Source: a virus. Taken from it: a DNA stretch of 64,000 nucleotides. The stretch spans positions 124,001 through 188,000 of IMG/VR virus record IMGVR_UViG_3300025012_000029. One strand, 5' to 3'. The position numbers were made by a program, and so were the translations under genes. Positions 44,484-53,700 of the stretch are shown here, in pieces (position 1 is the stretch's first letter; every line of letters starts with the position of its first letter). The notes beneath the pieces were generated by a model. It was not told the DNA's origin and ran no database searches. It saw nothing but the letters and a program-made list of their open reading frames with translations.

Positions 44484-47233
44484 TAAATAGTCTGTTCTTT
44501 CTTTTCAGAATTTATATTATCAAATTCACTTTCGGAATCTTCAAATGAATTAGTAATGTCGCTACCAGCGTTAGGTTCTTCTATTTGAGAAGTCAACTCG
44601 CCTTCAAACTTATCAAAATACATACGTAAATTTACCATGAGATAATCATAAAAAACTTTCTGGTCTTCATTGTCGCTCAGTATATTGTAACTGTCAAGTA
44701 TATTTTTCTCCAATTTATCATATGTCGTCATTGCCATATTTCTTCCTGTTTCGTTCTTTCCAGGAATGGAAAAATTTTGATTTTTCTTTAATAACTTTTG
44801 AAATTTTTTCGTATTTCCATCAACATCTATAAATTTTGAGGATGCGTCTGGAATTGAATCTTGTTCATCTCCAACATTAACAGATATTTCATCTACCTGT
44901 TGTTCCATAGAATCTTCTGGAGTTTTTATCATCCCTCCAGCATTTTGATTAATATCGGCGGTTGTTAATGTTTTGTTAACAGCATTCAAAATATGTGCTC
45001 TAAAAGATAGCCTCTGTTCTTTACTTGAGGTTAATGTTTTATAATCTTGTTCTAGTTGTGAAATTATCTTTTTGAGTAATTCTTCTAAAATATTTATCCC
45101 AGTGGAAGGATGAACAGTGTCAGGAACTTCAGACTTGGCTTCAACTAATACCCTTCTGAATTGTTCTCTCAATATATTTGTGGCTCGTTCTCGTGAAGAT
45201 AGTGTTTCACATAAAGATTCTTTTATAAAATTTTTAACAATATTTCTTAGCATCATCTCAGCCATTATTTTTCGGCGATCGATAAAAACTGTTTCATCCA
45301 TTTCATTCCACGGACCTTTAATTCTTTTCTTGCTAAAATTCGTTGGCGTTCTTTCAATAGAACCTTCAATAGAACCTGCTGTTGCTCCCATTGCTGACAT
45401 TTCATCTAACTGTTTATTGTCTTTCTTCATAGTCTTATCAATAAGTATCATCCAGACTTGTTCTTTTTCTTGTGTGGATAAATGAGTTGGCATTAGTTTA
45501 AAAAAATTTTGTTTATCATTGTTTGCGATTAAATCTCTTATTTTTGTAGCGCTTATATTTGAATATTTGCCAACATTTGTTGTTATCGTTTTTATTTTAA
45601 CGCCAAGATTATTTTTATCAGACCATTCTTGTGCCCTAGAAAATCTAGTGTCATCTAAATCTTTTTCTCCAAGAGCCAACACTAAAGTATCGCCAGGATT
45701 CATTTCAGACATCATATCATATACGTCTCTTACTGGTGAAGTAACTTTGGAAATTAATATTTTTACTTTTGGATCATTTTGAGTGAATATTTTCCATATC
45801 TTAGCAGATTTTTGTTCCGTTATTTCAATTTGACGTAAAGAATCAAACCTCGATTTGGGAGAAATAACAACTCTTACTTCGTCTATGTTCGGAAAATCAG
45901 ATAAATATTTGACACCAAGATAATGCCCAATATGTGGTGGTTTAAATCCTCCAGGAACTAGACTAATAATTCTATTTTTATCACTTTCTTTTATTATGTC
46001 CTTGAGGGGAGGTATTTTTCCCCGTCCATATTTAAACATTCCTAAAATTTGATTTATAGGAGCAAAATTACCAGTAAATTTATATGTTATTCCATCATAT
46101 ACAAATACAAATCCTTCTGATGCCGTGAATATGTTTTCAGCAGTTTTGAGTTTTTCTAATTGACGTTTTAATATGGAAATTGCCTCATCCTGTCCAGAAC
46201 GTTCGATTGTGGCAACTGCTTGAGTAATTTCTCCACGAAGACGTTTCACTTCTTTATCATTGTCTAATATAAAAGCGCTTTCCAAACCCTTGAGAGCTTC
46301 AACGGAAAAATCGTGAATTATATCTTCTAGTGGAGCTATAGCTTTTTTGAGGATAAATGCTGGATTATCAGCAATTGCTTTAACTTTTTGTTTTTGTTCA
46401 TCCGGAGTTCTTTCAAGAATTTTATCAATTCTCAACCCTGAAGTTCCGAGTATTTTATTAGTTAAATCACGAATTATAGCTGGAGTTAACCCTGGAATTT
46501 CTTTTTTGAGAAACTTAGCAACTCTCAAAGATATATATTCTCCAACAGTTTGTTTGTCAGAAATCTTTGTTTCTTCTTGTAATTGGGATAGGCGTGATAA
46601 TGCTATGTGAAGTGGTTTTTTACTGTCCAACATTTTCAAAGTTCGAACAGCATCATTTACAACATTAAAATTACCAGGTTGTCCAATTGTCTGAATTTTA
46701 TCTATGGCAGTTTTTAGAACATTATAATTTTCCAATATATCAACATCTTTTACATGTCCAGTTTCTCTATCAAAGAACGCATGTCCTGTTTGATGAATTA
46801 GCAGATTTTTATTATCATATTGGATAACATTTGGCATGCCAGGATCTAATATTTCTACATTGTAATAAATTTCTGCGTCATTACCAAAAATCTTTTGTCG
46901 CGCTGATGGATGAAGTTGAGAAATAGCTTGTTCCCAAGAACTCATAGCCTCTTTGAACGACTCTGACATGTTGGGTCTATCGGAGAATTTTTTAATCAAC
47001 CCATTAGCATCTAATCCTCCACTCTTTATGTTACTTTTATTTCTGGCTGCTTTAGCTTTACCATCTTTATTTGAAAAAGATAAAAATAGATTGATTCCAT
47101 CAGTTTTTTCTGTTCCTAGTAATTTACCTCCAGAAGCTTGTTTCAAGACATCTTTAATTTGTCCAAAAGTTAAATTTGGGTTGTCATAGAGATGGGCAAG
47201 GTGTCCTGCTAAACCACCGATATTATTCACCAT
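44483..47233 (-). CDS. Fusion of ligase-like (KxDG) and HxGH nucleotidylyltransferase domains, 916 aa
   Basis: ATG 47233 (MVNNIGGLAGHLAHLYD) is preferred; a GTG nine codons earlier is possible. Near residue 43 LLGTEKTDGINLFLSF gives the covalent-nucleotidyltransferase Lys motif of ATP-dependent ligases, followed by RNKSNI and EIYYNVEILDP (motifs Ia and III-like). A second domain near residue 425 starts SLVPGGFKPPHIGHYLG with the HxGH motif and has ISATKIRDLI, as in NMN/CTP-type nucleotidylyltransferases. The C-terminal 300 residues are acidic and unassigned. Both active sites look intact; the joint role is unknown. Confidence 0.75.
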   Translation of the reverse strand: MVNNIGGLAGHLAHLYDNPNLTFGQIKDVLKQASGGKLLGTEKTDGINLFLSFSNKDGKAKAARNKSNIKSGGLDANGLIKKFSDRPNMSESFKEAMSSWEQAISQLHPSARQKIFGNDAEIYYNVEILDPGMPNVIQYDNKNLLIHQTGHAFFDRETGHVKDVDILENYNVLKTAIDKIQTIGQPGNFNVVNDAVRTLKMLDSKKPLHIALSRLSQLQEETKISDKQTVGEYISLRVAKFLKKEIPGLTPAIIRDLTNKILGTSGLRIDKILERTPDEQKQKVKAIADNPAFILKKAIAPLEDIIHDFSVEALKGLESAFILDNDKEVKRLRGEITQAVATIERSGQDEAISILKRQLEKLKTAENIFTASEGFVFVYDGITYKFTGNFAPINQILGMFKYGRGKIPPLKDIIKESDKNRIISLVPGGFKPPHIGHYLGVKYLSDFPNIDEVRVVISPKSRFDSLRQIEITEQKSAKIWKIFTQNDPKVKILISKVTSPVRDVYDMMSEMNPGDTLVLALGEKDLDDTRFSRAQEWSDKNNLGVKIKTITTNVGKYSNISATKIRDLIANNDKQNFFKLMPTHLSTQEKEQVWMILIDKTMKKDNKQLDEMSAMGATAGSIEGSIERTPTNFSKKRIKGPWNEMDETVFIDRRKIMAEMMLRNIVKNFIKESLCETLSSRERATNILREQFRRVLVEAKSEVPDTVHPSTGINILEELLKKIISQLEQDYKTLTSSKEQRLSFRAHILNAVNKTLTTADINQNAGGMIKTPEDSMEQQVDEISVNVGDEQDSIPDASSKFIDVDGNTKKFQKLLKKNQNFSIPGKNETGRNMAMTTYDKLEKNILDSYNILSDNEDQKVFYDYLMVNLRMYFDKFEGELTSQIEEPNAGSDITNSFEDSESEFDNINSEKKEQTI

Positions 47234-47528
47234 TTTGTGAAAAGCCTGATTGATTTTCACTTATCCAAGTTCTATTTTTTAAAATCGCTCTTATACATCC
47301 TCTAGAAACATTAAACTCTTTTGCTAATCCAACTTGTGTATTTTCATTTTGTTTCCATTTTTTTCGTATTAGGTTAACTTTATTCCAAGTCTTTTGCAAA
47401 TGATCATTATCGTGTTCATTTCTTAACAAATCTTTTTTATGTTCTAAAAATCTTTTACGAAACGAAATAGTGCTTCCCACACAAACCTTACCATTGACAA
47501 GATTTTTTATTTGGTAAATGCCGCTCAT
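47223..47528 (-). CDS. Truncated GIY-YIG endonuclease fused to a helix-turn-helix, 101 aa
   Basis: The start SGIYQIKNLVNGKVCVGSTISFRKRFLEHKKDL is a GIY-YIG domain with YIG altered to CVG. After about 45 residues it jumps to KVNLIRKKWKQNENTQVGLAKEFNVSRGCIRAILKNRTW, a typical homing-endonuclease DNA-binding end. The middle of the nuclease domain, including the Glu, is missing. It is likely a deleted homing endonuclease or a binding-only derivative. It ends in the start of the 916-aa gene. Confidence 0.75.
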   Translation of the reverse strand: MSGIYQIKNLVNGKVCVGSTISFRKRFLEHKKDLLRNEHDNDHLQKTWNKVNLIRKKWKQNENTQVGLAKEFNVSRGCIRAILKNRTWISENQSGFSQNGE

Positions 47529-47791
47529 TATCTTTTCCTAATTTTCTTTTCCTTGAGTACAGTATTCTCTTCCTCAAGTATAGAAATTTTTTCTTCCAGG
47601 CGCTTAACATGCCTTTTTACGTTTAAGAGATTTTCTCTTGCCACTTCTAATCTTCTTGAGTCTCCTACTGTTCTGGGGGTAAATGTTGACAATACATCCG
47701 TCAATGATTGAATATAACTGTTTATTCCAGCTACTCCTTCATTTAGTAAAAAATCTCTCTGTAAGATATTGAGAAAATCTCTTGATTTCAT
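47528..47791 (-). CDS. Coiled-coil phage protein, 87 aa
   Basis: ATG 47791 directly follows the upstream stop. The protein starts KSRDFLNILQRDFLLNEG and ends in a strong coiled coil (VKRHVKRLEEKISILEEENTVLKEKK). No known function. Confidence 0.6.
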   Translation of the reverse strand: MKSRDFLNILQRDFLLNEGVAGINSYIQSLTDVLSTFTPRTVGDSRRLEVARENLLNVKRHVKRLEEKISILEEENTVLKEKKIRKR

Positions 47792-47792
47792 T

Positions 47793-47978
47793 TTACTCTT
47801 CAACCTTTTCTTCAACAACACTTACAAAAGACTCTTCTTCCACTTCTTGAATTGATTCAACCACTATTGCCGATTCTGAAACTACAACCGGAGATGTAAC
47901 TTCAACTGGAACTTGAACATTTCCGACCTGAAGATTTCTTTCAATCATTTTTTTCTGTCGTCTTCTACGTGGATTCAT
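47793..47978 (-). CDS. Small Val/Glu-rich acidic protein, 61 aa
   Basis: A basic start (MNPRRRRQKKMIERN) is followed by a Val/Glu-rich low-complexity tail. The ribosome site AAGGAGAATAATA before ATG is identical to that of the next gene upstream. Function unknown. Confidence 0.58.
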   Translation of the reverse strand: MNPRRRRQKKMIERNLQVGNVQVPVEVTSPVVVSESAIVVESIQEVEEESFVSVVEEKVEE

Positions 47979-48237
47979 TATTATTCTCCTTTTTTTCTAC
48001 TTTAATCCAACGACGCATAAGCTCTTCATTTAAACGAATTTTATTTTTCGTTAAATGTTCCTTATCTTCTGGCATTATTTTTTCAGCAGATGTTTCATTT
48101 TTTCTAGCTAATTTCTCAAAATAACTTTCTTTAATTGTTTTTTTAGTAGTTTCTGCAGCATCATTAACTGTTTCTTCTTCAGCTTCATCGACAGGATTGT
48201 CATATTTTATGCTATTTAGTCTTTTAGTACCTTTCAT
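47965..48237 (-). CDS. Small charged protein, 90 aa
   Basis: ATG 48237 follows an AAGGAGAATAATA ribosome site. The protein is helical and charged (EEAEEETVNDAAETTKKTIKE) and ends KKENNNEST, in part because its 3' end carries the ribosome site of the next gene. No known domain. Confidence 0.58.
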   Translation of the reverse strand: MKGTKRLNSIKYDNPVDEAEEETVNDAAETTKKTIKESYFEKLARKNETSAEKIMPEDKEHLTKNKIRLNEELMRRWIKVEKKENNNEST

Positions 48238-48640
48238 TATTATTCTCCTTTTTAATTTTGTCTTCGTAATCACGAAAAATTAGATTGCCTGCTAGATATG
48301 CTTCTTCTTCCATTCGTCTCAAATGAGAATTTTCCTGTGCGTATCCTTCATCAGTAGAATGTCCTTGAAGATCTCCTCGGCAATTCTGAGCATGATGCAC
48401 AATTTCGTGGGTTAGACTCCTACAAACATCTTTTATATGCCTTCCAGTTATGAATATAGAAATTTTCTTTTGTTCTGGATCGTAGAAAGCTGTTTTTCCT
48501 AGAGGATTACTAGCATTTTTACTACTATGAATGAAAGAAATTTTAGCATCTTCATCAAATTGAAGACACTCTTTCGCATATCCATATAATCCTCTAATTA
48601 AGTCTTGGTATTCTGAAATGATTTTTACATTCTTATTCAT
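48224..48640 (-). CDS. Putative HExxH metallopeptidase, 138 aa
   Basis: ATG 48640 is chosen. The zinc motif CRSLTHEIVHHAQNCRGDL lies in the middle; the third ligand may be Glu in MEEEAYLAGNLIFRDYED. The layout resembles phage peptidase-like proteins of unknown substrate. It ends KKENNNERY, again overlapping the ribosome site of its neighbour. Confidence 0.7.
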   Translation of the reverse strand: MNKNVKIISEYQDLIRGLYGYAKECLQFDEDAKISFIHSSKNASNPLGKTAFYDPEQKKISIFITGRHIKDVCRSLTHEIVHHAQNCRGDLQGHSTDEGYAQENSHLRRMEEEAYLAGNLIFRDYEDKIKKENNNERY

Positions 48641-48660
48641 ACGTTTGTTATGTAAATAGT

Positions 48661-49008
48661 TCAAAACATAACTTGAACCCAAGCATACAATACTATCATA
48701 TAAGAAATACTTACAATAAATGTTCCAATTATACCTATGGGAGTTGTAACATATTTGAAAATAGTAAGAATAAAGAAAGGAATTAACAATCCTTTAATGA
48801 AAATAAAAGATACTCTCGAATGCTCTAAAAGATAATACATTAGAGGATTGTAATCACTAAGTGTTGGAAAATTTATAAATTTTAAAGACAAAATAGCATC
48901 TATAAAATTTGTTATTAGTGTAAATAAGAGAAGGATTTTAAGTATTCTAATGGTATTTTCACGGATCCCACATGGGATGATTACAGGATATAAAGAAAAC
49001 CTTTTCAT
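48661..49008 (-). CDS. Integral membrane protein, 115 aa
   Basis: About three or four membrane segments (ILKILLLFTLITNFIDAIL, FIKGLLIPFFILTIFKYV, IIGTFIVSISYMIVLYAWV). The NFIDAILSLKF with YNPLMYYLL pattern resembles DUF5658-type proteins. Possible envelope or lysis role, not supported further. Confidence 0.65.
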   Translation of the reverse strand: MKRFSLYPVIIPCGIRENTIRILKILLLFTLITNFIDAILSLKFINFPTLSDYNPLMYYLLEHSRVSFIFIKGLLIPFFILTIFKYVTTPIGIIGTFIVSISYMIVLYAWVQVMF

Positions 49009-49207
49009 TTTTTTGAATCCATGAACATTTTTTATTTTTCAAAAACAGACACATCATCTTATATGCTTCTGAATGAGAAGCAAATTCAAAATGTTTTATT
49101 TTACAATAATATTTACTTATCCAATAAACACGCCATGTAATAAATATCTTTGGAAAAGCTTTAGAAGGACATTCAATCTTTTCCCATTTTTCTTCCTTTT
49201 TTTTCAT
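48959..49207 (-). CDS. Hypothetical protein, 82 aa
   Basis: A basic protein rich in Lys, Cys and aromatic residues (ITWRVYWISKYYCKIKHFEF). It overlaps both neighbours by 35-50 nt. No domain recognised. Confidence 0.5.
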   Translation of the reverse strand: MKKKEEKWEKIECPSKAFPKIFITWRVYWISKYYCKIKHFEFASHSEAYKMMCLFLKNKKCSWIQKNEKVFFISCNHPMWDP

Positions 49208-49445
49208 GACGTTTAACCTTCGCTTCTAATTTTATAACAGCCAATGGTGTTTTAATTGTAATTCCCCTCATAGTTCTAATTTGTGCTATTACGCATTGTC
49301 TATTTATGCCTATTTCCTTAGTATAAATATCAACTATTATACCATAACTTTTTTCACCACCCAATTCAGTAAACGATACACAATCACCTTTATCAAAATT
49401 CTTGAGATAATTAAAACCAAATATATTGGGTTCGTTTGTAATCAT
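49173..49445 (-). CDS. Hypothetical beta-barrel-like protein, 90 aa
   Basis: Residues FDKGDCVSFTELGGEKSYGIIVDIYTK suggest an SH3-like small barrel, followed by a basic tail KVKRHEKKGRKMGKD. It overlaps the IrrE-like gene by 4 nt (ATGA). Function unknown. Confidence 0.55.
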   Translation of the reverse strand: MITNEPNIFGFNYLKNFDKGDCVSFTELGGEKSYGIIVDIYTKEIGINRQCVIAQIRTMRGITIKTPLAVIKLEAKVKRHEKKGRKMGKD

Positions 49446-49855
49446 TGTTTTTTAAAGCGTTCGCATGCTTCTTCAACATATGTATATACCCATTTAGCCA
49501 TCTCCTTATTATAATTATCTCCATTAATAGTAATTTTGAGACGTGTAGCTAATTCTTGGCCGCGCCGCCAAGCATCTATCTCTTCAGCAATAGCATCTAT
49601 TTGGTAGATTTTAGAATGTTCTATATATCGTTTTTTAAAAGAATCAAGTTTTTTATTGATAACAACATGTCCACATTCATGAACGAGAGCATATAATTGA
49701 GATTCTTTTTTATATCTCGTACATATTGTTATTGTTTTTTCAATAAAATTGATTTCATCATCATAAAGAAATCCAAAATATATTTTATAACCTAGCTTCG
49801 AAGCCCAACGAGTTAATTTTTTAATACCCAATTCAATTTTTCTTTCAGAAAACAT
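49442..49855 (-). CDS. ImmA/IrrE-like metallopeptidase, 137 aa
   Basis: Residues YALVHECGHVVINKKL form the zinc motif and the downstream IAEEIDAWRRGQELATRL supplies the Glu ligand typical of ImmA/IrrE-like enzymes. These proteases cleave XRE-type repressors. Its good sigma70-type promoter makes it an early gene and a candidate regulator. Confidence 0.75.
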   Translation of the reverse strand: MFSERKIELGIKKLTRWASKLGYKIYFGFLYDDEINFIEKTITICTRYKKESQLYALVHECGHVVINKKLDSFKKRYIEHSKIYQIDAIAEEIDAWRRGQELATRLKITINGDNYNKEMAKWVYTYVEEACERFKKQ

Positions 49856-49870
49856 AGGTATCCTATTCTT

Positions 49871-49899
49871 ATCTTAGCATTACAATAAAACGTTGTCAA
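49871..49899 (-). promoter_or_regulatory. Strong sigma70-type promoter for the IrrE-like gene
   Basis: TTGACA (49894-49899) and TAAGAT (49871-49876) are separated by 17 bp and sit about 16 bp from the start codon at 49855. This is the start of a minus-strand gene run toward lower coordinates. Confidence 0.65.
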
Positions 49900-49911
49900 G
49901 ATAATTTGATG

Positions 49912-50385
49912 CTAAACAGGTTCAATTGTTAAAATATTCAATGAATAAGTTTGTTGTAGCATGCTGCTTACTGTTAATATTACATAATTGGGATCATTAA
50001 CTGAATTTGGAACAACCGATTCAACAGTTAAAGATGGAGTAAAAATATAATTTTGTGGATTTGTTAAAGCAAAATTGTTAATAACAGGAAAAGAAAACAA
50101 AACCTTAACTTCTGTATTTGATAGTGCCGTTACTGTAATTGATAACGGTTCATCACATATTGACACTCTATCAAATGGTGGCTGAACTGCTAAATATACT
50201 GAAATATCTGTTGAAACCGCAACTCGCGAAACCAATAAAGCAGGATATGTATTCGAAGCGCTTCCAGTTGCTGTGTTAATGGCTGCAGCTCTAAAGGAAA
50301 TAGAATTTATTTCCGGAGAAGTATTAAAAATATTTAATGCTGGATAAAAGTTAGGTATCGGTAACGATCCAGAAAAAGTTGCCAT
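49912..50385 (-). CDS. Putative virion protein, 157 aa
   Basis: A Ser/Thr/Asn/Val-rich beta-type protein (NIFNTSPEINSISFRAAAINT, VILTVSSMLQQTYSLNILTIEP) typical of virion decoration or tail proteins. The last 70 residues have an Ig-like flavour (LSNTEVKVLFSFPV). It lies directly after the 463-aa structural protein gene. Confidence 0.62.
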   Translation of the reverse strand: MATFSGSLPIPNFYPALNIFNTSPEINSISFRAAAINTATGSASNTYPALLVSRVAVSTDISVYLAVQPPFDRVSICDEPLSITVTALSNTEVKVLFSFPVINNFALTNPQNYIFTPSLTVESVVPNSVNDPNYVILTVSSMLQQTYSLNILTIEPV

Positions 50386-50390
50386 TTACA

Positions 50391-51782
50391 TTAAGTAGCG
50401 CCTGGACCTATTCCTATCAAGAAACTTGAGAATGATAAACTTACAAAAGCCTTATAATCGTCAGTTATGGCATCACCACCTGTTCTCATAATATCTTGAT
50501 CATTTTGAACACTTATTGGAAATGCTACAAATCCTACCATACGTCCTCTTATTCCTGTTGGGGCGGTCCCGCGCTGTAAGAAAATGTCTCTTCCTTGATG
50601 ATAATCCGTTGAATCTGGATCTATATAAGATTCAGTTATTCCAGTATCTAATATTTGTGTCATTGTTTGCGCAGTAGCTGGACTTGTTGGATCTCTAGTC
50701 ATATCTAAATGAAATATAAATCTCGCCGTGCGCGACGAGAAGGTGTCGGATGGAGAAGTTCCTAACCCACCAAAAATTAGTAATGGTAACGGATCTTCTC
50801 CAACAAGAGTTCCTGACGGATATGAATTAGATAAAACGCACCCAAATGAAGAGCTCGTTGGTTTTGACGTTACCAACACTCTTTCGAAAGATCCTGTACC
50901 GGCAGAACCACTAGGATGAACAAAAGATATTCTTTGTCCTGTCCTTATATTCGCAACATCTCTATCTAAACTTGCCGTTACAGCACCCGCTGTAATGTTT
51001 GTCAATAAAAATGCTCTTCCATTAAAATCTTGAGGAACATGATCTCTGCCAACTTCGCCTAGATAAAATGTTTGATACGTTCCACCTTGATTAACAAGTC
51101 CACACATTCTCCACTCATCATAATACATAAAACATGCCATATTAGCATCATTTAATGTCAGACCAACTCCATTATTAACTCCAGAATTATAATCACTTGT
51201 TGGATTATAGACAGCTAAAACATATCCACCAGAAACAGAATCAGCCGGAGTCGACAAGGTAGGTAACGATAAATATGTGAATGTATTTGTTGACGGAGCC
51301 GAACTAGTAGTTGTAATAATAAACCCGCCGTTTCCTGGACCGATATTAGTGGAAGTGATCCATCCTTCATGAAAAGAAGAAGAATGTGGTGTCCCATTAA
51401 TAATAACATGATCTCCAGAAACTAAATTATGAGGAGCCGAGCAGGTTACTTGGATAATTGTGCTTGCACCAGTAGAACGTGATATTTGCGATATAATGAT
51501 TGGATTTGAAAAACCCTTTTCACCAGAAAAACTAATAAATTTTATTCTATCATCACAACAATTGCTTTGAGTATCTCTATAAATTGTAACATATCCCTTA
51601 GTTGGATCTGCTGTTGTGCCATTTATTCTAAAAACATCTTGTCGCCCAATTAAATCAGTATTTGGATGTAAAGAAGATGTGTTCATCGCAAAATGTGTCC
51701 ACCCATTAGATGTCAACGCATTTTTGAAGAAAGTCATTAACGCATCAATGTTTGCGATTCCGGCCGATTGAGTATATGCCAT
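50391..51782 (-). CDS. Putative tail/virion structural protein A, 463 aa
   Basis: A paralogue of the 458-aa protein at 52105-53481. Both begin MA-TQ, share LKNALTS-GW, SAPHNL/VSGDHVIIN-type loops, and GTGSFERV-ITSKPTSSSFGCVL. The protein is Gly/Ser/Thr-rich and probably trimeric. A tail fibre or adhesin role is inferred from the layout and abundance of beta repeats. Confidence 0.72.
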   Translation of the reverse strand: MAYTQSAGIANIDALMTFFKNALTSNGWTHFAMNTSSLHPNTDLIGRQDVFRINGTTADPTKGYVTIYRDTQSNCCDDRIKFISFSGEKGFSNPIIISQISRSTGASTIIQVTCSAPHNLVSGDHVIINGTPHSSSFHEGWITSTNIGPGNGGFIITTTSSAPSTNTFTYLSLPTLSTPADSVSGGYVLAVYNPTSDYNSGVNNGVGLTLNDANMACFMYYDEWRMCGLVNQGGTYQTFYLGEVGRDHVPQDFNGRAFLLTNITAGAVTASLDRDVANIRTGQRISFVHPSGSAGTGSFERVLVTSKPTSSSFGCVLSNSYPSGTLVGEDPLPLLIFGGLGTSPSDTFSSRTARFIFHLDMTRDPTSPATAQTMTQILDTGITESYIDPDSTDYHQGRDIFLQRGTAPTGIRGRMVGFVAFPISVQNDQDIMRTGGDAITDDYKAFVSLSFSSFLIGIGPGAT

Positions 51783-51804
51783 TTATCTTCTTTCCTAACT
51801 AACT

Positions 51805-52062
51805 CTAACTCATTTCAAAGTTAAAATTTTCTATTCCTGAGTCAAAGAAATTTATCGTTCCGGAACAACTGTTAGTTCCGCTCCACTGAATGGATGGAAG
51901 CGAATTAACATCTCCATTTTCAATGGAGTCGGCAATTGATCTTAAAATAGTTGCCACAGCATTTCTTCTACCAATTTTTGGATGACTAGCTATCATAGCA
52001 TTATCAATATTGACAATATTTTCAAGTTCTTCCACAGAAGTTGCTATTTTTTTTCTTGCCAT
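51805..52062 (-). CDS. Small protein between the two structural paralogues, 85 aa
   Basis: Basic N terminus (MARKKIATSVEELENIVNID) and a beta-rich C-terminal end (FDSGIENFNFEMS). Possibly a chaperone or linker for the paralogous virion proteins. No domain recognised. Confidence 0.58.
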   Translation of the reverse strand: MARKKIATSVEELENIVNIDNAMIASHPKIGRRNAVATILRSIADSIENGDVNSLPSIQWSGTNSCSGTINFFDSGIENFNFEMS

Positions 52063-52104
52063 AAAATTAATCTCTAGTCATAAATAGTTCTTATTTTCTA
52101 AATA

Positions 52105-53481
52105 TTACGAACTCATAGGTCCTATAGCTAAAGAAAATGATCCACCCATAGTTGTTGAACTTGGCCAAGATTGATAATCGCCAGACCCTGATGCTCCAGT
52201 TGTAATTATATCTTTATTTGATTGTGGACCGATTGGAAAAGTAACAAAACCAACCAATCTTCTAATCCCTGTTGGAGCAGTAGAGCTTCGAACAAATATA
52301 TATCTTCCGTTAAGATAATCCATAGCGTCAGGATCAATATCGGCTTCAGTCAAACCAGTAGGTTGATTCGCAAAATATATTTGTTTATTTCTAGGGTTTA
52401 ATTCATCTCTAGTACAATTATTATAAAATATAAAGTTTATATCTCTTTGATTGAGTGACAAATTACTTGACGGATTTCCCCCTAATACACCTAAAACCAT
52501 CGACGGAACTGGATCCTCTCCAACAAGAGTTCCAGAAGGATATGAATTCGCTAAGACACATCCGAACGAAGAACTAGTTGGTTTCGAAGTTATTGTAGTT
52601 CTTTCGAAGGAGCCGGTCCCTGCTGATCCACTCGGGCAGATAAAGCATATTTTTTGCCCTACTCTTATATTTTCTACATTTCTATCTAAACTTGCTGTTA
52701 CGGATCCTGAACCAATATTGGTAGATATATATGCCCTGCCTCTAAAGTCCAGAGGAATGTGATCGCGGGAAGTTTCTCCAATATAGAATGTCTGAAGCGC
52801 ATTGCTTTGACTTACAATACCACATGCTCTGAAAGCATCATGATACATATGTATTGAAATTGATCCAGTTAAAATTAAATCTATTCCTTGTCCTGCTGCT
52901 GTAGATCGATCTCCGCCTACATTATACACAGCTAATACATTTCCACCTGAAGCTGTGTTTGCGGTTGTGTAATTTGAAAAATATGTAAATGATGAAGTTG
53001 TAGCTACGCTAAATACTTTTGCTCCCTGTATTGGTCCATGACTAGTGTTTGGTGACCAACCTTCATTCATTTCAGGTCGATCGGCTCCATTTATTATTAT
53101 AGTGTCTCCAACTTCTAAATTATGTGGTTCGTTGGATGTAGCGAATATAAGACTTCCACCCGATGATCTCGACAAGGATGATATTGAAACCGGATTGTCA
53201 AAGTTTTTTGCTCCTGTAAAAGTTATGAATCCAATCCTATTAGTGCTATTTGAAGAATATGTGTGTCTATAGGCAGAAATATAAAATCGTGTTGGATCGG
53301 AAACACTTCCTGTTGATCTGAAAATTATTTCTCTTCCAACAATTCCATTTAACATATTTGGTGGACTTACACTAGAAGTGTTTATTTCTAATACTTGCCA
53401 TCCAGAAGATGTTAAAGCATTCTTTAAAGTTGTAAGAAAGGCATCAGAACCAGAAACATTTATTGCTTGTGTAAATGCCAT
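52105..53481 (-). CDS. Putative tail/virion structural protein B, 458 aa
   Basis: Paralogue of the 50391 protein over its whole length (MAFTQAINVSGSDAFL, EPHNLEVGDTIIING, GTGSFERTTITSKPT). The region between the blocks differs, suggesting different receptors or partners. The TnpB element is inserted immediately upstream of its start. Confidence 0.73.
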   Translation of the reverse strand: MAFTQAINVSGSDAFLTTLKNALTSSGWQVLEINTSSVSPPNMLNGIVGREIIFRSTGSVSDPTRFYISAYRHTYSSNSTNRIGFITFTGAKNFDNPVSISSLSRSSGGSLIFATSNEPHNLEVGDTIIINGADRPEMNEGWSPNTSHGPIQGAKVFSVATTSSFTYFSNYTTANTASGGNVLAVYNVGGDRSTAAGQGIDLILTGSISIHMYHDAFRACGIVSQSNALQTFYIGETSRDHIPLDFRGRAYISTNIGSGSVTASLDRNVENIRVGQKICFICPSGSAGTGSFERTTITSKPTSSSFGCVLANSYPSGTLVGEDPVPSMVLGVLGGNPSSNLSLNQRDINFIFYNNCTRDELNPRNKQIYFANQPTGLTEADIDPDAMDYLNGRYIFVRSSTAPTGIRRLVGFVTFPIGPQSNKDIITTGASGSGDYQSWPSSTTMGGSFSLAIGPMSS

Positions 53482-53491
53482 ATTTTCCTAA

Positions 53492-53700
53492 GTGAACTAC
53501 CCACACACGCCAACGGCAATGGGATGGGCTTCGGGTTTCACAGAGTGTGCTTTGTTGCCAAAGTCTGATTTCCTCTCCACCCTTGTAATGGGCAGTCCAT
53601 GCCCATATATTTTCAATCCTTCTTTAAGTATGTTCCTTGCAGCATTTAAATCACGGTCTAATACGTGTCCATTCTTGCAAGTCCATTTTCTTATAGAAAG
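53492..53700 (-). ncRNA. Probable omega RNA of the TnpB element (3' end of tnpB into the element end)
   Basis: TnpB guide RNAs are made from the 3' end of tnpB and the adjacent element end; the guide is the flanking DNA. The element end contains a hairpin-forming segment (CCCATCCCATTGCC with GGCGTGTGTGGG). The guide would begin next to the GTTCAC edge and match the leader and start of the 52105-53481 gene. The 5' boundary is uncertain. Confidence 0.42.
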
